From: Saururus chinensis
Lineage: Eukaryota > Streptophyta > Magnoliopsida > Piperales > Saururaceae
NCBI GenBank assembly: GCA_035235625.1
Contig: CP141146.1
Span: 18,780,501-18,844,500, forward strand
DNA: 64,000 bases
Reading direction: 5' to 3'
Shown: one piece after another, positions 34,867 to 46,100 of the stretch
Position numbering within the stretch: the stretch's first letter is position 1
Layout: every line of letters starts with the position of its first letter
The notes under the pieces: generated by a model
Databases searched by the model: none
Seen by the model: the letters and a program-made list of their open reading frames with translations, nothing else
What the model was told of the DNA's origin: nothing
Made by a program: the position numbers and the translations under genes

Positions 34867-37408
34867 TATATATATATACACATGTATTCAAGTATTATAT
34901 TCCCTCCATCCCTATTAATTATCTTGAATGGAAAAACTTCATTTTTGGTTTTCTAATCCAGACAATTAATATGAGACAGAGGGTATACATTTTAGGTATT
35001 TGAAATTAAGGAAACAGTACTACTAGCTAGCTCTTCAAATTCTAATTGCAACTATTGAATTTTGTAGAAGTTAAAAATGAGAATTTTTGAATATGTATCT
35101 TTCTTTATAAGAATTAATTTTGATTTGTGAATGAACCGTGCTCAATATTTTGGGTCATGTAAGACGAAGTTTAGTTTGATTGCAGTTGTAAACATGGTGA
35201 AAATATATATTTCTATACGTATATAGCTTGCAACATTGCTATATTTTAAGTATAACAGTTTATTATTATTTTTTGCTAAAATAAAAAAATATGATAATTT
35301 CCTAACTAGAAGGGGGTGGGAAAAAATGTAAAAGGTTTTTTTAAAGGTTCAATAATTATAAGGGCCAACAATTGTATGTACTGAGTTATAATAAAAAGTG
35401 TCGGTTCTATACACAGGTAATCAGTAAATTAACACAAAATTCTATATACTATAAGTATTGCAGCTGGAAGCCAGATAATTCTTCTATAAGAGGTAAGCTC
35501 ATGTCAATTTAAGAAAAATAGTTTAGGTTTAAATATAGTCCTAATAGTGTTTGTTGAGGGTGGGAATAAAGAAAATAAAAAAAAGCATCATAAAAACTAG
35601 AGAGTCATAACTTTTGATCCCATTTGGACATAAAAATAGTTAACATTATATTTTTTAATTTGAGTCCTTAAAGTTGTAAGATAAGTGCATAATATTATTA
35701 GGGTTTAAAAATCTCTTTTAAAAATAGGGGTCAATTAAAGTGGGGAATATTACTGTGTCAAATTTATGTTTTTAATTTAGGGTTAAAAATTTGAGCGGTC
35801 TTAATAAGCATGTCCTACTCATTAAAATGGGCCTAAAATATAACAATTCAATCTTCTCATAATAATGACTTCTAAAAATGTGCACTTTAGAAAGTTTGAG
35901 TAATACTATTTTGACCTGAGGATTCTCAGGTCAAAATTCTACTTCATCCTTCCCACACCATTGATGAGTGGGTCGTATTATGTAGGCCCTACTCATCAAT
36001 GGTGTGGGAATGATGAAGTAATGTTTTGACGTATGAATTTAACGTCATGAAAGCATTTTTCAAAAAATTTATCATGTTAACCTAAAAGGACTATCACCTC
36101 TCTTATATTTTATGTTCCTTAAACTTGTATAATATAGAGCCCCATGGTCCTTAGTCTAACCGACTTTATTGATATGCAAGGATGGTTAGTCACCATGCGA
36201 TGTAAAAGCTAATTTGCACTTTGCATCTAATATGTGAGTATAAATTGGTAAGAACCTGTTGCATTTAACATTTGTTTCGTTCTGGCATATGCCTTTCCAT
36301 CTTGATGGAACGGGCCCCATCCCTTCGTCGTTAAAGCTCTTTGATTCTGGCCATACACCTGCATCAAGCACAGAAATTTTTTTACGCCATACAACCAGAA
36401 CCATTTAACAACATAGCAAACAACATAGCAAATAACATCTGATTTTTTTTAAAAAAATGCTTCAACAAAGCCAAACTTCACAAGCATAAAGCTTAATTCA
36501 TCAGGCAAATACTGTTGATTGGTGGGGATCAGGGAAATAAATGAACCCCACTAGCAATGATATTTGCATGATGAAGTAGTTTCATTACACATAAACCTTA
36601 ATATTAGTATAGTATTATTCTTTTAAAAGATATACTTACCTGTGTCAAGACTTCCAATAATTATATCCTCTCCATATTTAGCACGCGGCCAAAGGGAGTT
36701 GGGAGCAATTTTGCCATCACTCCCCTCAAGCCCAAGAAACTTCCATGTATGGGTCGTGTGCAATTTGTACATCTTGCTGGGAAATACTGATACAACGTCC
36801 GGACGTTCTGTATTGTACATTATATAATATATGAGTAACACAATTATCAAAATTACCTAGAGAAGATCAATTACAATAGAGAATGCTAGTTTTTGTTTCA
36901 TCTTACTTGCCAATTCCCTGGCTTCTTCTTCGTCGAGGTTGGCAGCGAAGCCATTGATGGCCCTTGTGTAGGTATATGAAATGGCGTCTCTGGCTTTCTC
37001 CTCGCTGCCATAGTTAAATAATGAGCAATCAAATGAGTTACGGAAAACAAGAAAAGATGGAAATTGATACATTGCTGTTGATAGTCTTACCCTCCTAGGT
37101 AAGTTCCCAAGAGTTCATATTGAGATTGTGCAGCTAGTTGCTGATTGAAAGGATCCGGCCCTAGAGGACGCCCTCCCAAATAGACCACATAGAGCTGATA
37201 TTCAGAATCATCACATTGGATTAAGAAAAACAAACCAGATTATGCGTTAAAGGACACACAAAAAGAATGTTCTTTTATCTGCTTGACGTATAGTGCTAAA
37301 ATGTACGTAAAAAATATGCATTCTTGCCTTTTTGGCAGCAAAACTAGGGGTCTGCAAAAGAGCCAGAAGCACTAAAGAAAGGCAAAGTGACGCTCTTGGA
37401 ATCCCCAT
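31103..37408 (-). CDS. Subtilisin-like serine protease, SBT5 type (gene 1)
   Basis: A predicted secreted plant subtilase (peptidase S8), an extracellular endoprotease; substrate unknown. My model has 11 exons: 37408-37328, 37194-37091, 37004-36907, 36807-36640, 36358-36256, 34709-34187, 33950-33859, 33273-33028, 32713-32599, 32503-32290 and 31647-31103. These total 2289 bp (762 residues), in frame with no stops. Residues 1-24 form a signal peptide, followed by an I9 prodomain to about 112. Catalytic Asp149 (SLDTGVWPES), His217 (GHGTH), oxyanion Asn319 (SAGNEGP) and Ser549 (SGTSMSCPH) are all present. A PA domain lies around 375-490 inside the catalytic domain and an FN3-like domain at about 650-760. 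Length and motifs fit SBT5.3/AIR3-like enzymes. Intron 1 appears to use a GC donor (AAG|GCAAGA). Introns 5-7 hold MITEs. The paralogue is at 47761-53809. Confidence 0.93.
32045..32110. mobile_element. Short MITE-like foldback in intron 10 of subtilase 1
   Basis: ATTCCCTCTATCC...ACTAAGGGAGTA, a roughly 65-bp element with short inverted ends. Also present in gene 2 (about 48682-48745), so older than the duplication. Confidence 0.4.
33477..33682 (-). mobile_element. Stowaway-like MITE in intron 7 of subtilase 1
   Basis: Reverse-complement match to the 200-bp element at 1590-1789: shared blocks include TAAGAG...AAAAATAAACTTATGATAC, AAGTACCCAA and TTTTTACCAAATG. It is present at the same place in gene 2 (50109-50318). 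Confidence 0.65.
34048..34140. mobile_element. Foldback MITE in intron 6 of subtilase 1
   Basis: CATATTAAGTGTCTTATTTTTT and its inverse AATAAGACACTTAATATGAG flank a short AT-rich loop. Shared with gene 2 (about 50660-50740). Confidence 0.55.
34838..34877. repeat. (TA)n microsatellite in intron 5 of subtilase 1
   Basis: About 40 bp of TA repeats interrupted by a GA. In gene 2 the corresponding site (about 51450-51460) is only ATATATAT, so the array expanded in one copy. Confidence 0.85.
34898..34985. mobile_element. Short MITE-like element in intron 5 of subtilase 1
   Basis: ATTCCCTCCATCCCTATTAA...TTAATATGAGACAGAGGGTAT with imperfect inverted ends. Shared with gene 2 (about 51474-51560). Confidence 0.4.
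35915..36050. mobile_element. Foldback MITE, present only in subtilase gene 1
   Basis: A long imperfect inverted repeat: TTCTACTTCATCCTTCCCAC...TTGATGAGTGGG (35936-35972) pairs with CCCTACTCATCAATGGTGTG...GATGAAGTAATG (35988-36025). The outer part contains the perfect palindrome TGACCTGAGGATTCTCAGGTCA-like ends. The matching place in gene 2 intron 5 (about 52440-52470) lacks it, so it inserted after the duplication or was lost from gene 2. Confidence 0.7.
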
Positions 37409-37466
37409 ATTGGAACCCTGTGCTGCCTTCCCTCCTGTTGGAATTAAGGCTCTCTCAGCACAGGAG

Positions 37467-37476
37467 CTTTTTATAA
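37467..37476 (-). promoter_or_regulatory. TATA box of subtilase gene 1
   Basis: TTATAAAAAG on the minus strand, 59 bp upstream of the ATG, leaving room for a 5' leader of about 30 nt. Identical element and spacing at 53868-53877 for gene 2. Confidence 0.6.
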
Positions 37477-38320
37477 CAATTCCGGAATGGAAGAAGGCAG
37501 GAATGACAGTTTGTCTAGACTGGATGAACTTGTGGTTTAGGTCAGCAATTCAAGTCTAGATGTCATACATTAACATGGACGCAGAAATTGGCGCCATTCA
37601 TTAGCAGAAGTTAGTTTAAGTAATTCATTAGATCCTCTGGATATTAACAGAATTCAGTTAAGAGCGGTCAAATAGGCCCAGTTATTTATCCTCTGAAGTT
37701 ACTAAAAATAGGTTTCTGATGGAGAAATGTTGTTTGAACGTAACTTCGAATTCATGCAGATGCAGGACTTAGACACGAGAATCTATACCTTGGTCAGCTG
37801 CTCAATATGGTGCAATCGTCACTCCCTTCTCTATATTTTTGGGGGTGTCCACGGTTAGAAAAATGTTTCAGCGAGGTCAAATTGGGCCACTCTAATTCAT
37901 TGTGTGAAGTTTGTAGGGTTAGGAGGATTTCCATATTACCTGTCCAATGGACCCACAATTCAATGTTACCTGATTTTTTTTTGCCCTAAACCCATATAAT
38001 TGACATGGCTTTAATATTAATTTTGGGGACAAAAGGATTCAAAGAAATAGGGCTTATGATTTAATTAGAGTCAAAGTAATTGAAGGTATCAAAGGTGCGA
38101 CAGATCGATTGTAAGCGGTGGAGGGGGCAACTCAGACCTGATGACCTCCAGCTACGCTTTCAGCCTTTCACCCCACTTCCTCTTCTACCATCATAGGCTC
38201 TAAATCACACAAGTTATGCTAATTATGACTAATAGCAATGTATGTCATATAGTCGATTACATCATAGCAATGCGCATCAAATAGTCGACTATAGTACCAT
38301 AAAAATTATAAAACAACTTC
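37477..38320. other. Upstream region of subtilase 1, no gene
   Basis: Intergenic DNA upstream of the minus-strand subtilase, conserved with 53878-54575 and 60663-60830. The intact form of the site where copia inserted in Y2 reads TTGTAAGCGGTGG here (about 38108-38120). Confidence 0.6.
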
Positions 38321-38471
38321 AGGCCCCATTTGGGAGGCCGGAAAGCGTTTTCCTCACTAACTCTCTTTTTCAAGAAAGTTGAAGAAAAAAGTGATTTTTT
38401 TTCTCTTGATGTGATATTTTACACTCAAGGAAAAATACTTTTCCCTCCAAAACGCCTCCCGAGCATGGCCT
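38321..38471. mobile_element. MITE-like foldback beside kaurene-synthase pseudogene (Y1)
   Basis: AGGCCCCATTTGGGAGGC at one end and CGCCTCCCGAGCATGGCCT at the other, with GAAAAA-rich inner inverted repeats. Also at 61224-61381. The ends suggest a hAT-derived MITE, but no TSD is resolved. Confidence 0.5.
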
Positions 38472-38679
38472 AAGACTCTTGAAGTGGTGGTGCGTCTAAT
38501 TTGTTATATAGCTTGGGCTTGTGGGCTTCTTTGCTCCTCTTGAGATAATTGGCATTTGGGTATAAGCCTCGTTGGGTCTGCATCATTCTCCCAAACAGGA
38601 GAAAACTTGACTATCAAGGATTTGAAGACTCACACCCAGTGTTAACTCTTTCAAACCTCTCATTGATGACTCATTTAAG

Positions 38680-39920
38680 ATCAATCAGCATTTGCTTTTC
38701 ACATTCAAGAGCAATCATCACTTTTAAATTCTAAACCTGAATATGATGCTGAGTGGTCTCAACATAGAGAAACAAGCTACTACGGAACCTCCATTCGACT
38801 TCTTGAGCAACTCATTAGAGGGCATAGATTGACAGATCCTACAGTCGTCAACTACCAAATCTAAGAAATGTCCTTTGTCTATATTGTTAATCCAGCACAC
38901 AGATTTTCTAATTTAAAAGTCAAGAAAATCAAATGTACACTGTACCAATTGTTCTCAAATCCTGGCAAATTGGCATGATGCGGGAATTTGAGTGCAAGAG
39001 CTGTCCCTTGGAAAGTTCCCTTTGACCATGATTTTTTAAATGAAAGCTAGTCTTTGATACTTCATGGAGGGTCCATGACTTGAAGTTCTCAAAAACCACT
39101 TCAATGGGCAAAGCCATAATATGTGAGGCCCGATATAACTCTAGAATTGCATGCATATCAGTAGCATGTCCTTCCAGTAACATGAAGACATGTTGTTAGG
39201 CACGTCATAATGATTTACTTTAGAGAACCCAAATATTCAAGTATATGGTATAGTGAATCATGCTTAGAGGAACCCAAATATTCAAGTATATGGCATAGTG
39301 AATCATGCTTGGAAAAATAATAGCAAACCCAACAGGAGGAAACGGCTTCTCATCAGTAATCAACCTACTATGAGACACAATTTAGTCAACTCCCATTTTT
39401 AGGTGTCCTTCACCTACTGTCCACGTATTTAGTGCAATAACGTAATCCGAAGGACAAGATAGAAAAACTTTTAGTAGTTCAGGATGGTAATGGTATAGCG
39501 AGGGGCCGTTAACGTGCGTATCCTACAATAGCCAATTTAAGCACCTAGGGAAACAAACAAACTGAACGCAATTTAGAAATGGACCAGGACTAACCAAGCA
39601 GTAGCATAGGAAGAAAATGAAAGCTGAAGCTTACTAAAATCTTTTATGAATGGGTCCCTGATCAGCTGTTGAGTGGTTGGAATGCGGTTCTTCAGTCGTA
39701 CTGTTACTTGTAACTCCCAACCAATAACTTGATCAACAAAAAATAGAAGTGATAGAGATGTCATTGGCGGTAGAAGATGATGAAGCCTTTTTAAATCAAT
39801 CGTATATGCACTAGAAAGTGAAGAGTTACTGCTTTCAGATTTATCACCCAACAGTACTACTGGATATGCAAATTCCTTCATGATTGTCAGCAATTGCACT
39901 TTGAAGCTGGTTCGTAACAA
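38680..39920 (-). pseudogene. ent-kaurene-synthase-like diterpene synthase pseudogene (Y1)
   Basis: Minus-strand remains of a class I diterpene synthase (kaurene synthases cyclise ent-copalyl diphosphate in gibberellin biosynthesis). Pieces in correct order: LQLSFSSYATAWLVLV (near 39590), the N-terminal SxYDTAWV motif; PRCLNWLL-stop-DTH (near 39520); the helix with ALNTWTVGEGHLKMGVD (near 39420); GFAIIFPSMIHY (near 39310); LLEGHATDMHAILELYRAS (near 39150); and LVVDDCRICQS (near 38840). In-frame stops follow LNWLL and GVD, and frames shift between blocks. The class I DDxxD region and all later exons are absent. A 45-bp in-frame tandem duplication lies at about 39226-39315. The same broken gene lies in Y2, so it was probably dead before the block duplicated. 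Confidence 0.85.
39226..39315. repeat. 45-bp tandem duplication in the synthase pseudogene
   Basis: AACCCAAATATTCAAG begins at 39226 and again at 39271; two units, 15 codons, with few differences. Shared with Y2 (about 62167-62256). Confidence 0.8.
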
Positions 39921-40328
39921 ATCTGGAGAAGAGATTTCATGAGTTTCACTTCCAAGTAGGGTGTAAATGGGTCAGGCCGGCCCCATGGCTGCTACAGTAA
40001 TTACTCGGCCTGGCTAGTAAATATCCTCCACCCCCGTCATTTGAGTAGCCTTCTTGATCAATCAATCTGAAGACCAATCCATAAAAAATGTTATTAGAGG
40101 GGACATTTTACAAATTGATCTACAGCACGATGGACGGGTTCTTAAAAAATTTATAGCCATTGGGCAGTGCCCCAACAACAATTTTTGTTGTTTTTTTAAG
40201 CTTGATGTTGAGGGGGTAATTATAAAATTGCCACTCCCCCTCAAAAGGATAATTTTACCCCCTTCCCCTCAATATTAAAAAAAAAGACATTTTGAGATTA
40301 TGACGGGTAATTTTAACATTTAAAAATC

Positions 40329-40336
40329 TATAAATA
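40329..40336 (+). promoter_or_regulatory. TATA box of hAT transposase (Y1)
   Basis: TATAAATA followed by a T/C-rich leader with TTTAGGGTTTTC. A GTAAGT donor (about 40572) suggests an intron before the coding start near 40689. Same layout in Y2 at 63267-63274. Confidence 0.5.
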
Positions 40337-40673
40337 AGGGGGAGATTTAGGGTTTTCTTCATCCTTTCATCTACTTCTTAACTCTCTCCTCTATACACTC
40401 AAGCTTTGAATTTGTTTAATTTTTAGTTTAAATTAAAATTTAAGATCAAGAACAAGAACTTCCTTTAAAGCTCATGTCAAGGGACTCAAGTTTCAATTCT
40501 CAAGCTGGTTCCTTTACATGAATTATTATCCAAGCATCAAGTGGGCAAGATCAATTCAAACATCAAGCATATAGTAAGTACTTTTATTTTATAATTTGAA
40601 CTTTATGCTAAGTAATTTTAACTTAAACTTTAATATGCCTCTTCTTAATTTGCTATTCTTTTTTTAAAAATTG

Positions 40674-42640
40674 GCATCCCACTACAATGTCTCTTCCTCC
40701 TCCCACATCAATGAAAATGATGTCTTCTTCGATTTTCCTGAAGGAGGTATTCCCAAATTGGTTGATGAAACCAATTATGAAGAACTTCCACTAATGCCTT
40801 CAATGGTTGGGTATTAAAAAAAGTGACAAACTTTCATGGTGTGGAATCACATAAATAAATTAAGGTAGTTTCTCCTAATGAACTTGAAGTGAAAATTACA
40901 AAAGCAGAATGTAACAATGCAAAACACTTCTTGGTGTTAGAGATTGGGTACTAGACATCTTGCTTGACACGTTAGAGCATGTTCAACTAAGCATGTCCCG
41001 AAGGACCCCAAACAAGTACAACTAGATTATATGAGCGCTCTACTACCTCCCTTTGCATTGTCACTTTGAATCAAGATGTAAATATGTGAGAACGTAAAGT
41101 ATGTTGTGCGCACCAAATAAACCTTCTCTTTTGCTGACGACGAACTTTTTGAGAACTATGTGAGGAAGCTCTCAACCCCGCATTCAACAAAATCTAGTGC
41201 AACACTCAAAGGAAGGACTTTTTCAAACTATTGAAGGAGTACAATGTACAATTTATAAATATGCTACTTACAATTCCGGGTAAGATTTATTGAATTTATG
41301 ATAGACTAGAAACCAAGATGTCAAATATGCATGAGTTACAACTCACATTATAGATGAAGAATAAAAATTATATAAGGGAATAAATCATTACATATGATAG
41401 AATATCCTCATTCTGCCTCAATTATTGAAATAATATTTTAAATAATTTTTTATAAAAAATAAAATTATGTATTACTTTAGATCATATTTTTAATAATAAT
41501 TCTGCTTCAAAACTTTTAAATTTCATTGTGAAATAGATTCCCCTATGTTTCATATTAGGTGTGCATGTCCCATAATTAATCTATTTATTCAAGATGAACT
41601 AAATATAGTTAAACCCCACATTCAATTAATTAAAGATATTTTATTGCATATCACTTCTTCATTGTCTAGAATACAAAAATTTAGAGAATTGTTTAGATTA
41701 TATATAAAGAGTTATAGGAAGTTTTGATTAGATATTTGTCATAGGTGGAATAACACATATTTAATGCTGAAATCATGTGAGGGATTAAAAATTTTGATAA
41801 TTTGTTCAAGTAATGAAAAGATACCTAATTTTGGACTTAATGAAGGTCATTTTCTAATTTCTACTTGTTTGATTTATTTTCTATATAATTTTTATGATGT
41901 TACTAAAGAATTGTCTCAAGTTTACTATTCTAGTTCTTGTTTAATTTTGAGACACTTGTATGATGAAATAATTTGTGAATTTGAAAGGTATAGAAAATAT
42001 ATAACTTTTATACCTCTTATACAAGAAATGGAGACAAAATTGAATAAATATTGGTCTCCTATTCCTATGATTTACTTTTTTGGGGTGGTAATGGATCCTA
42101 GGGTTAGATTAGAAGTTGTACATATATTATTAGATGAAATACATGAATAAATGAGTTCATATACTGAAAATAATGATGATCTATATTGTAAGGTAGAAAC
42201 TACTTTGACTAATTGAACCAACTTCTTCTTCTTCTTCTTCTTTAACTATGCCTTGTGGTTCAAAAATAGACAATACATGTATGTTACTTCAAAAAAACTA
42301 AACAAAATATACTTCTAATACTAATGAATTATCTACTTATTTATAAAGTGATTTTGGTTCTTTTTTTACTGAGGAAGAAAATAAAAATTTGAATGTTTTA
42401 GGTTGGTGACAGATACATGGAAAGAACTATCATGAGTAGTGTTTCTTAGCTCATGAATTACTGACCCTTCCCCGCTATCCACAGTAGTATTAGAATCTAC
42501 TTTTAGTATAGGAGGCAGGGTATTGGATGATAGGTGAAGTTGACTAACTCCTAATATAGTGGAGGTATGCATATACTTGAAGGATTGGTTGGATGCAGAA
42601 TATATGAATGAGCTCACAAGTTAGAAGAAAATTTAGATTT
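40674..42640 (+). pseudogene. hAT (BED zinc finger) transposase pseudogene (Y1)
   Basis: Plus-strand pieces of a RICESLEEPER/DAYSLEEPER-like hAT transposase, in order. First is a BED-finger remnant with VWNHINKL (near 40840). Next is the RNase-H-like core beginning FHIRCACPIINLFIQDEL (41545) and continuing to a stop at 41725. After that stop comes LDICHRWNNTYLML (near 41727-41770), then FYDVTKELS and NKYWSPIPMIYFFGVVMDPR (41764-42150). Last is a dimerisation region NLNVLGW...IHGKNYHE (near 42390). Stops and shifts break every domain, so no active protein is possible. The 83-codon minus-strand frame at 42366-42617 is a shadow of this domain. Confidence 0.85.
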
Positions 42641-43109
42641 AGAAGATTTAGTCCACAATTTATTTTTTATTTATTTTGAATTTGAGGTTTTAGATTGTAA
42701 TTACAAATGATAGATGAGTGAATGTATGGATGCCAACCTAGTTGGGATGTTCTCATTCTATAGTAATGCAATTCTAACCTCTACTTTGTAATTTACAAAA
42801 ATAAAATAATTTTTTTCTAGCTTGAAAGGATCATGCGGGTCATGTTGGGCCCACCCCTCAGCACAGTAGGCTAAGTCTAGGCCGATTTGAACAAAAAGAA
42901 AAGAAAGTTCTCACCCAGGTTCAGTTCATAGACTTTTACTTACTAAAAAAATTTGTGAAAATTACCATTGGACCCAAAGACTTTTCCGAGTATTCTGGCC
43001 AAGTTTCAGCCAATGAAAAAATCTCAAGATCTTGAAATAACTATTTTACCCTTATAAGTGAACCATAGTAATATTTAATTACCCTACCTGTGCTCTTGTT
43101 CAGGGACCT
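42641..43109. other. hAT 3' end and spacer before X_C
   Basis: AT-rich, no gene. The hAT end is placed near 42895; X_C similarity starts at 43110. Confidence 0.5.
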
Positions 43110-46100
43110 ATGAGTAGAATTAAAAATTAGAAAATTTTCCATTGAGAAGTGAATATGTACCCTAAATATAAGCAAAGCCACATGGTGGGGGAAGATGCAA
43201 TTAAGTAGATAATTGACCATTTTGCCCTAAGATTAAGGGCAAATAGTTGAGCGAACCAAGGTCGGTTCAAGGAATTTATAACTCCATAAAATGTCTAGAA
43301 ATTTACCACGGGTATATGACATAAAGGAGTACTTTTGAGAAGAGTTTTGGACCCATTGAAGTGCAGGAAGACTCTGAACAAATGATAGAGATACCCCTAT
43401 CAATGGATTGGCCTACATTCTCATGGATGGAACCAACGGGCCAATTTGAGAGTGAAACCTCTTGAGAGGTTAAGGACTTACCCAAGAACAGAAAGGTCCG
43501 TGTCTCATGGAGGAAAATTAACGTAATGCCCTTAGGGGCATTTCAACTAGTTTTCATGAAAACATAAGCTCCTAAGCTTAGGAGAGTTAGGGCAGGAAAA
43601 CATGGGTCTTTTTAATGTTATAATTGATTTGGGCCTTGATATTACAATTCATTTATACCTGTGTGGATCCGTATTAATTATGTTTTCATTGTTTAAATAC
43701 TTACTATTGATATTGTGATAGTAATTTATCATTAGGTTAAAATTAATGAAAGATTAATCAATGGGGGTTAGATAGATTTAGATTGGGCCAGAATACCTAA
43801 TCAAGATAAAGACTTAAATACTTTCAAAGGGGTTTAGAATTAGTTCATAGAGTGAAAAAGTCATTTAGCTTAACAATTTGCCTTGGTTAATGAACTAATG
43901 GGAGTTTTGAGTCTTAACCCTAGTCTCAGAGAGACTGAAAGGGTTTGAGATAGTTGTTCTAAATCCTTGCTTGTTGGACAAGCACTGATAGAGTTTGGAA
44001 TGGTTTTTCTAAGTCCTAGCTCTATTGATGAGTTGTTGATTGGTTGTGTAGTTGCACCTCCCAATTGGAGGGAACTCTACATGAGCCTTTGCTCACAACC
44101 AATATATTCAGGATAATTTAGTGTTCACACATTTGAAGTAGTTGGCATCTTGTTTGGTTGGTTTCTCCCGCTAGTTCTATTTAGTTGTAGTTGTAGGTCA
44201 TACCCTTCCACTCAGGCCAAGTCCTTAGGGGCTAGGTTGGATAATGGTATTTCCTGGTGGATTCTAAGGCCTCACTATTAATAGTTTCCTTTCGATTATG
44301 GACTATGATGGTTGTATGTTACTTAGGTTGACATTTAATGAGTCTCTCTATTTATGGTTTTGGTCAAGGTTATTAATTATTGAACAAAGGTTCATGGGAT
44401 AATTAATGAAATTTCTTAATATTAATTATTTAATTAAAACAAGTAGAATAACTAAAGGGCCCGCATAAAATGTATGTTTATCTAAAAACACTTAAGCATT
44501 GCATGTGAAATGCTTCATGAGAAGGTGATAGATTCTAGGTAGAAGCACCGCCATAGTCATCTCTTTCTCATGGATGGAGTATCTCCGCTCCGTCTCAATC
44601 AGCTTTCGGCTCTCATACGCCACGGGATGACGGGCTTGAATGAGCACGCCTCCAATAGCACAATCAGAGGCATCGGTTTATACCTCAAATGGTACATCGA
44701 ACTCTAGCAACTTTAGAATAGGCTCCGATGCAATGGCCTCCTTTAGTCTCACAAATGCATGCCTCTTGGCAGTCGTTCATCCATCGCCAAGGTTGGTCCT
44801 TCTTCAAGAGATCGGTCAGCACTGCCACCTTCTTTCAGTAGCCTTTGATGAAGCGCCGATAGTAGTTAGCTAGTCCAAGGAAGGACTGCAACTCAGACAC
44901 TTTTGTGGGAGTAGGCCACTCCATGATGGCTTTGATCTTCTTCATATCTATCTACACCATGCCCTGTGATATATGGTGGCCGAGGAAGAAGATTTCTTTT
45001 AGAGCGAAGCTACATTTTTTCAACTTTAAGTACAAATGATGTTCCTTCAACCGTTCTAACACAATCCTTAAATTGCCCAAGTGTTCATCTAGGGACTAAC
45101 TATAAACAACAATATCATCCAAATATACCACCACAAAGCGGTCGAGGTATGGTCTAAACACATCGTTCATCAGTGTACAAAAAGTAGTAGTGGCATTGGT
45201 TAGACCGAATGGCATAACTAGGAATTCATAAGAACCATACTGTGTCACCATAGCCATCTTAGGTTCATCCCCTTGCACAATCCGCACTTGCCAATAACCC
45301 AACCGAAGATCAAGCTTTGTAAAGTATGAAGCTTTGGCCAGCCTATCGAACAAATCAGCAACCAAAGGCACTGAATACTTGTTTTTGGCGATAATCTTGT
45401 TGAGAGTCTGATATTTGACACACAACCACAGTGAACCATCTTGCTTCTTATGAAATAGCACCAGGGTACCAAAGGGAGCTTTTGAGGATCGGATGAAACC
45501 CGCTCGCAGCAACTCATCAAGCTACTTCTGAAGTTCCTTCAATTTTGGGGGAGCCTTACGATAAGGGGCTCTTGCAGGAGGATGGTTTCCCGACAAGAGT
45601 TCTATCTCATGATCCACCATACGCCTTGGTGAAAGAACTTGCGGTAACTTAGGTGGCATGACATTTGCAAATTCAGCTAGCAAAATTCAGCCAGCAAAAT
45701 TCAGCCAGCAGGTCGTTGACTTGTGAAGGAACATCCATTCTTCCTATGGGCTCTTCTCCCAGTTCTTGGCCTTTCCTCAAGCATTTGATCAATTGCATTG
45801 TGGACAGAAATTGCGCCGACCTCTCCTCCTTCTGACATGGAACAAAGGAGGGGGCTTGTTCATCACCTATGAACAGCCCTCCAAGATGTGGAATAATGGA
45901 GACCTTTGCTTTTCGTAAGAAGTCCATACCAAGCACAACCTGAAAATCATCAAGCAAAAAAGCGGTGAACTCGGAAGCATCCTCTGTTAGCAGCATGGTC
46001 AACCATGTCAATGTGCGGATAGGGAAGTGGTCGGGAAAGCTTAACTTTATGTTGAAATCTGATCTTGTTGGAAGTAATATTGGAGATGTTGTCCAATGAG

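Larger units (their letters stand above)
39957..42895 (+). mobile_element. hAT-superfamily DNA transposon, decayed (Y1)
   Basis: The left end TAGGGTGTAAATGGGTC and right end GGCCGATTTGAAC (about 42882) are imperfect inverted ends of a common plant hAT type; no clear 8-bp duplication is seen. Inside are a TATA box and leader intron (40329-40690) and transposase remains (40674-42640). The left end is repeated at 62895 in Y2. Confidence 0.65.
29940..42900. repeat. Y block copy 1 (Y1)
   Basis: Collinear with 46573-64000: a 0.64-kb repeat unit, the subtilase gene, a kaurene-synthase-like pseudogene and hAT remains. Y1 lacks the copia insertion at 54576-60662 and about 380 bp found at 60830-61205. 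The right edge lies between the hAT end (about 42900) and the start of X_C (43110). Confidence 0.85.

Noticed and set aside
39573-39920. Independent small gene on the minus strand
   Set aside because: Its C-terminal end carries the SYxTAW motif and it is followed in order by other kaurene-synthase blocks, so it is the first exon region of the pseudogene and not a separate gene.
42366-42617. 83-codon minus-strand frame
   Set aside because: Shadow of the hAT dimerisation domain, which reads on the plus strand.
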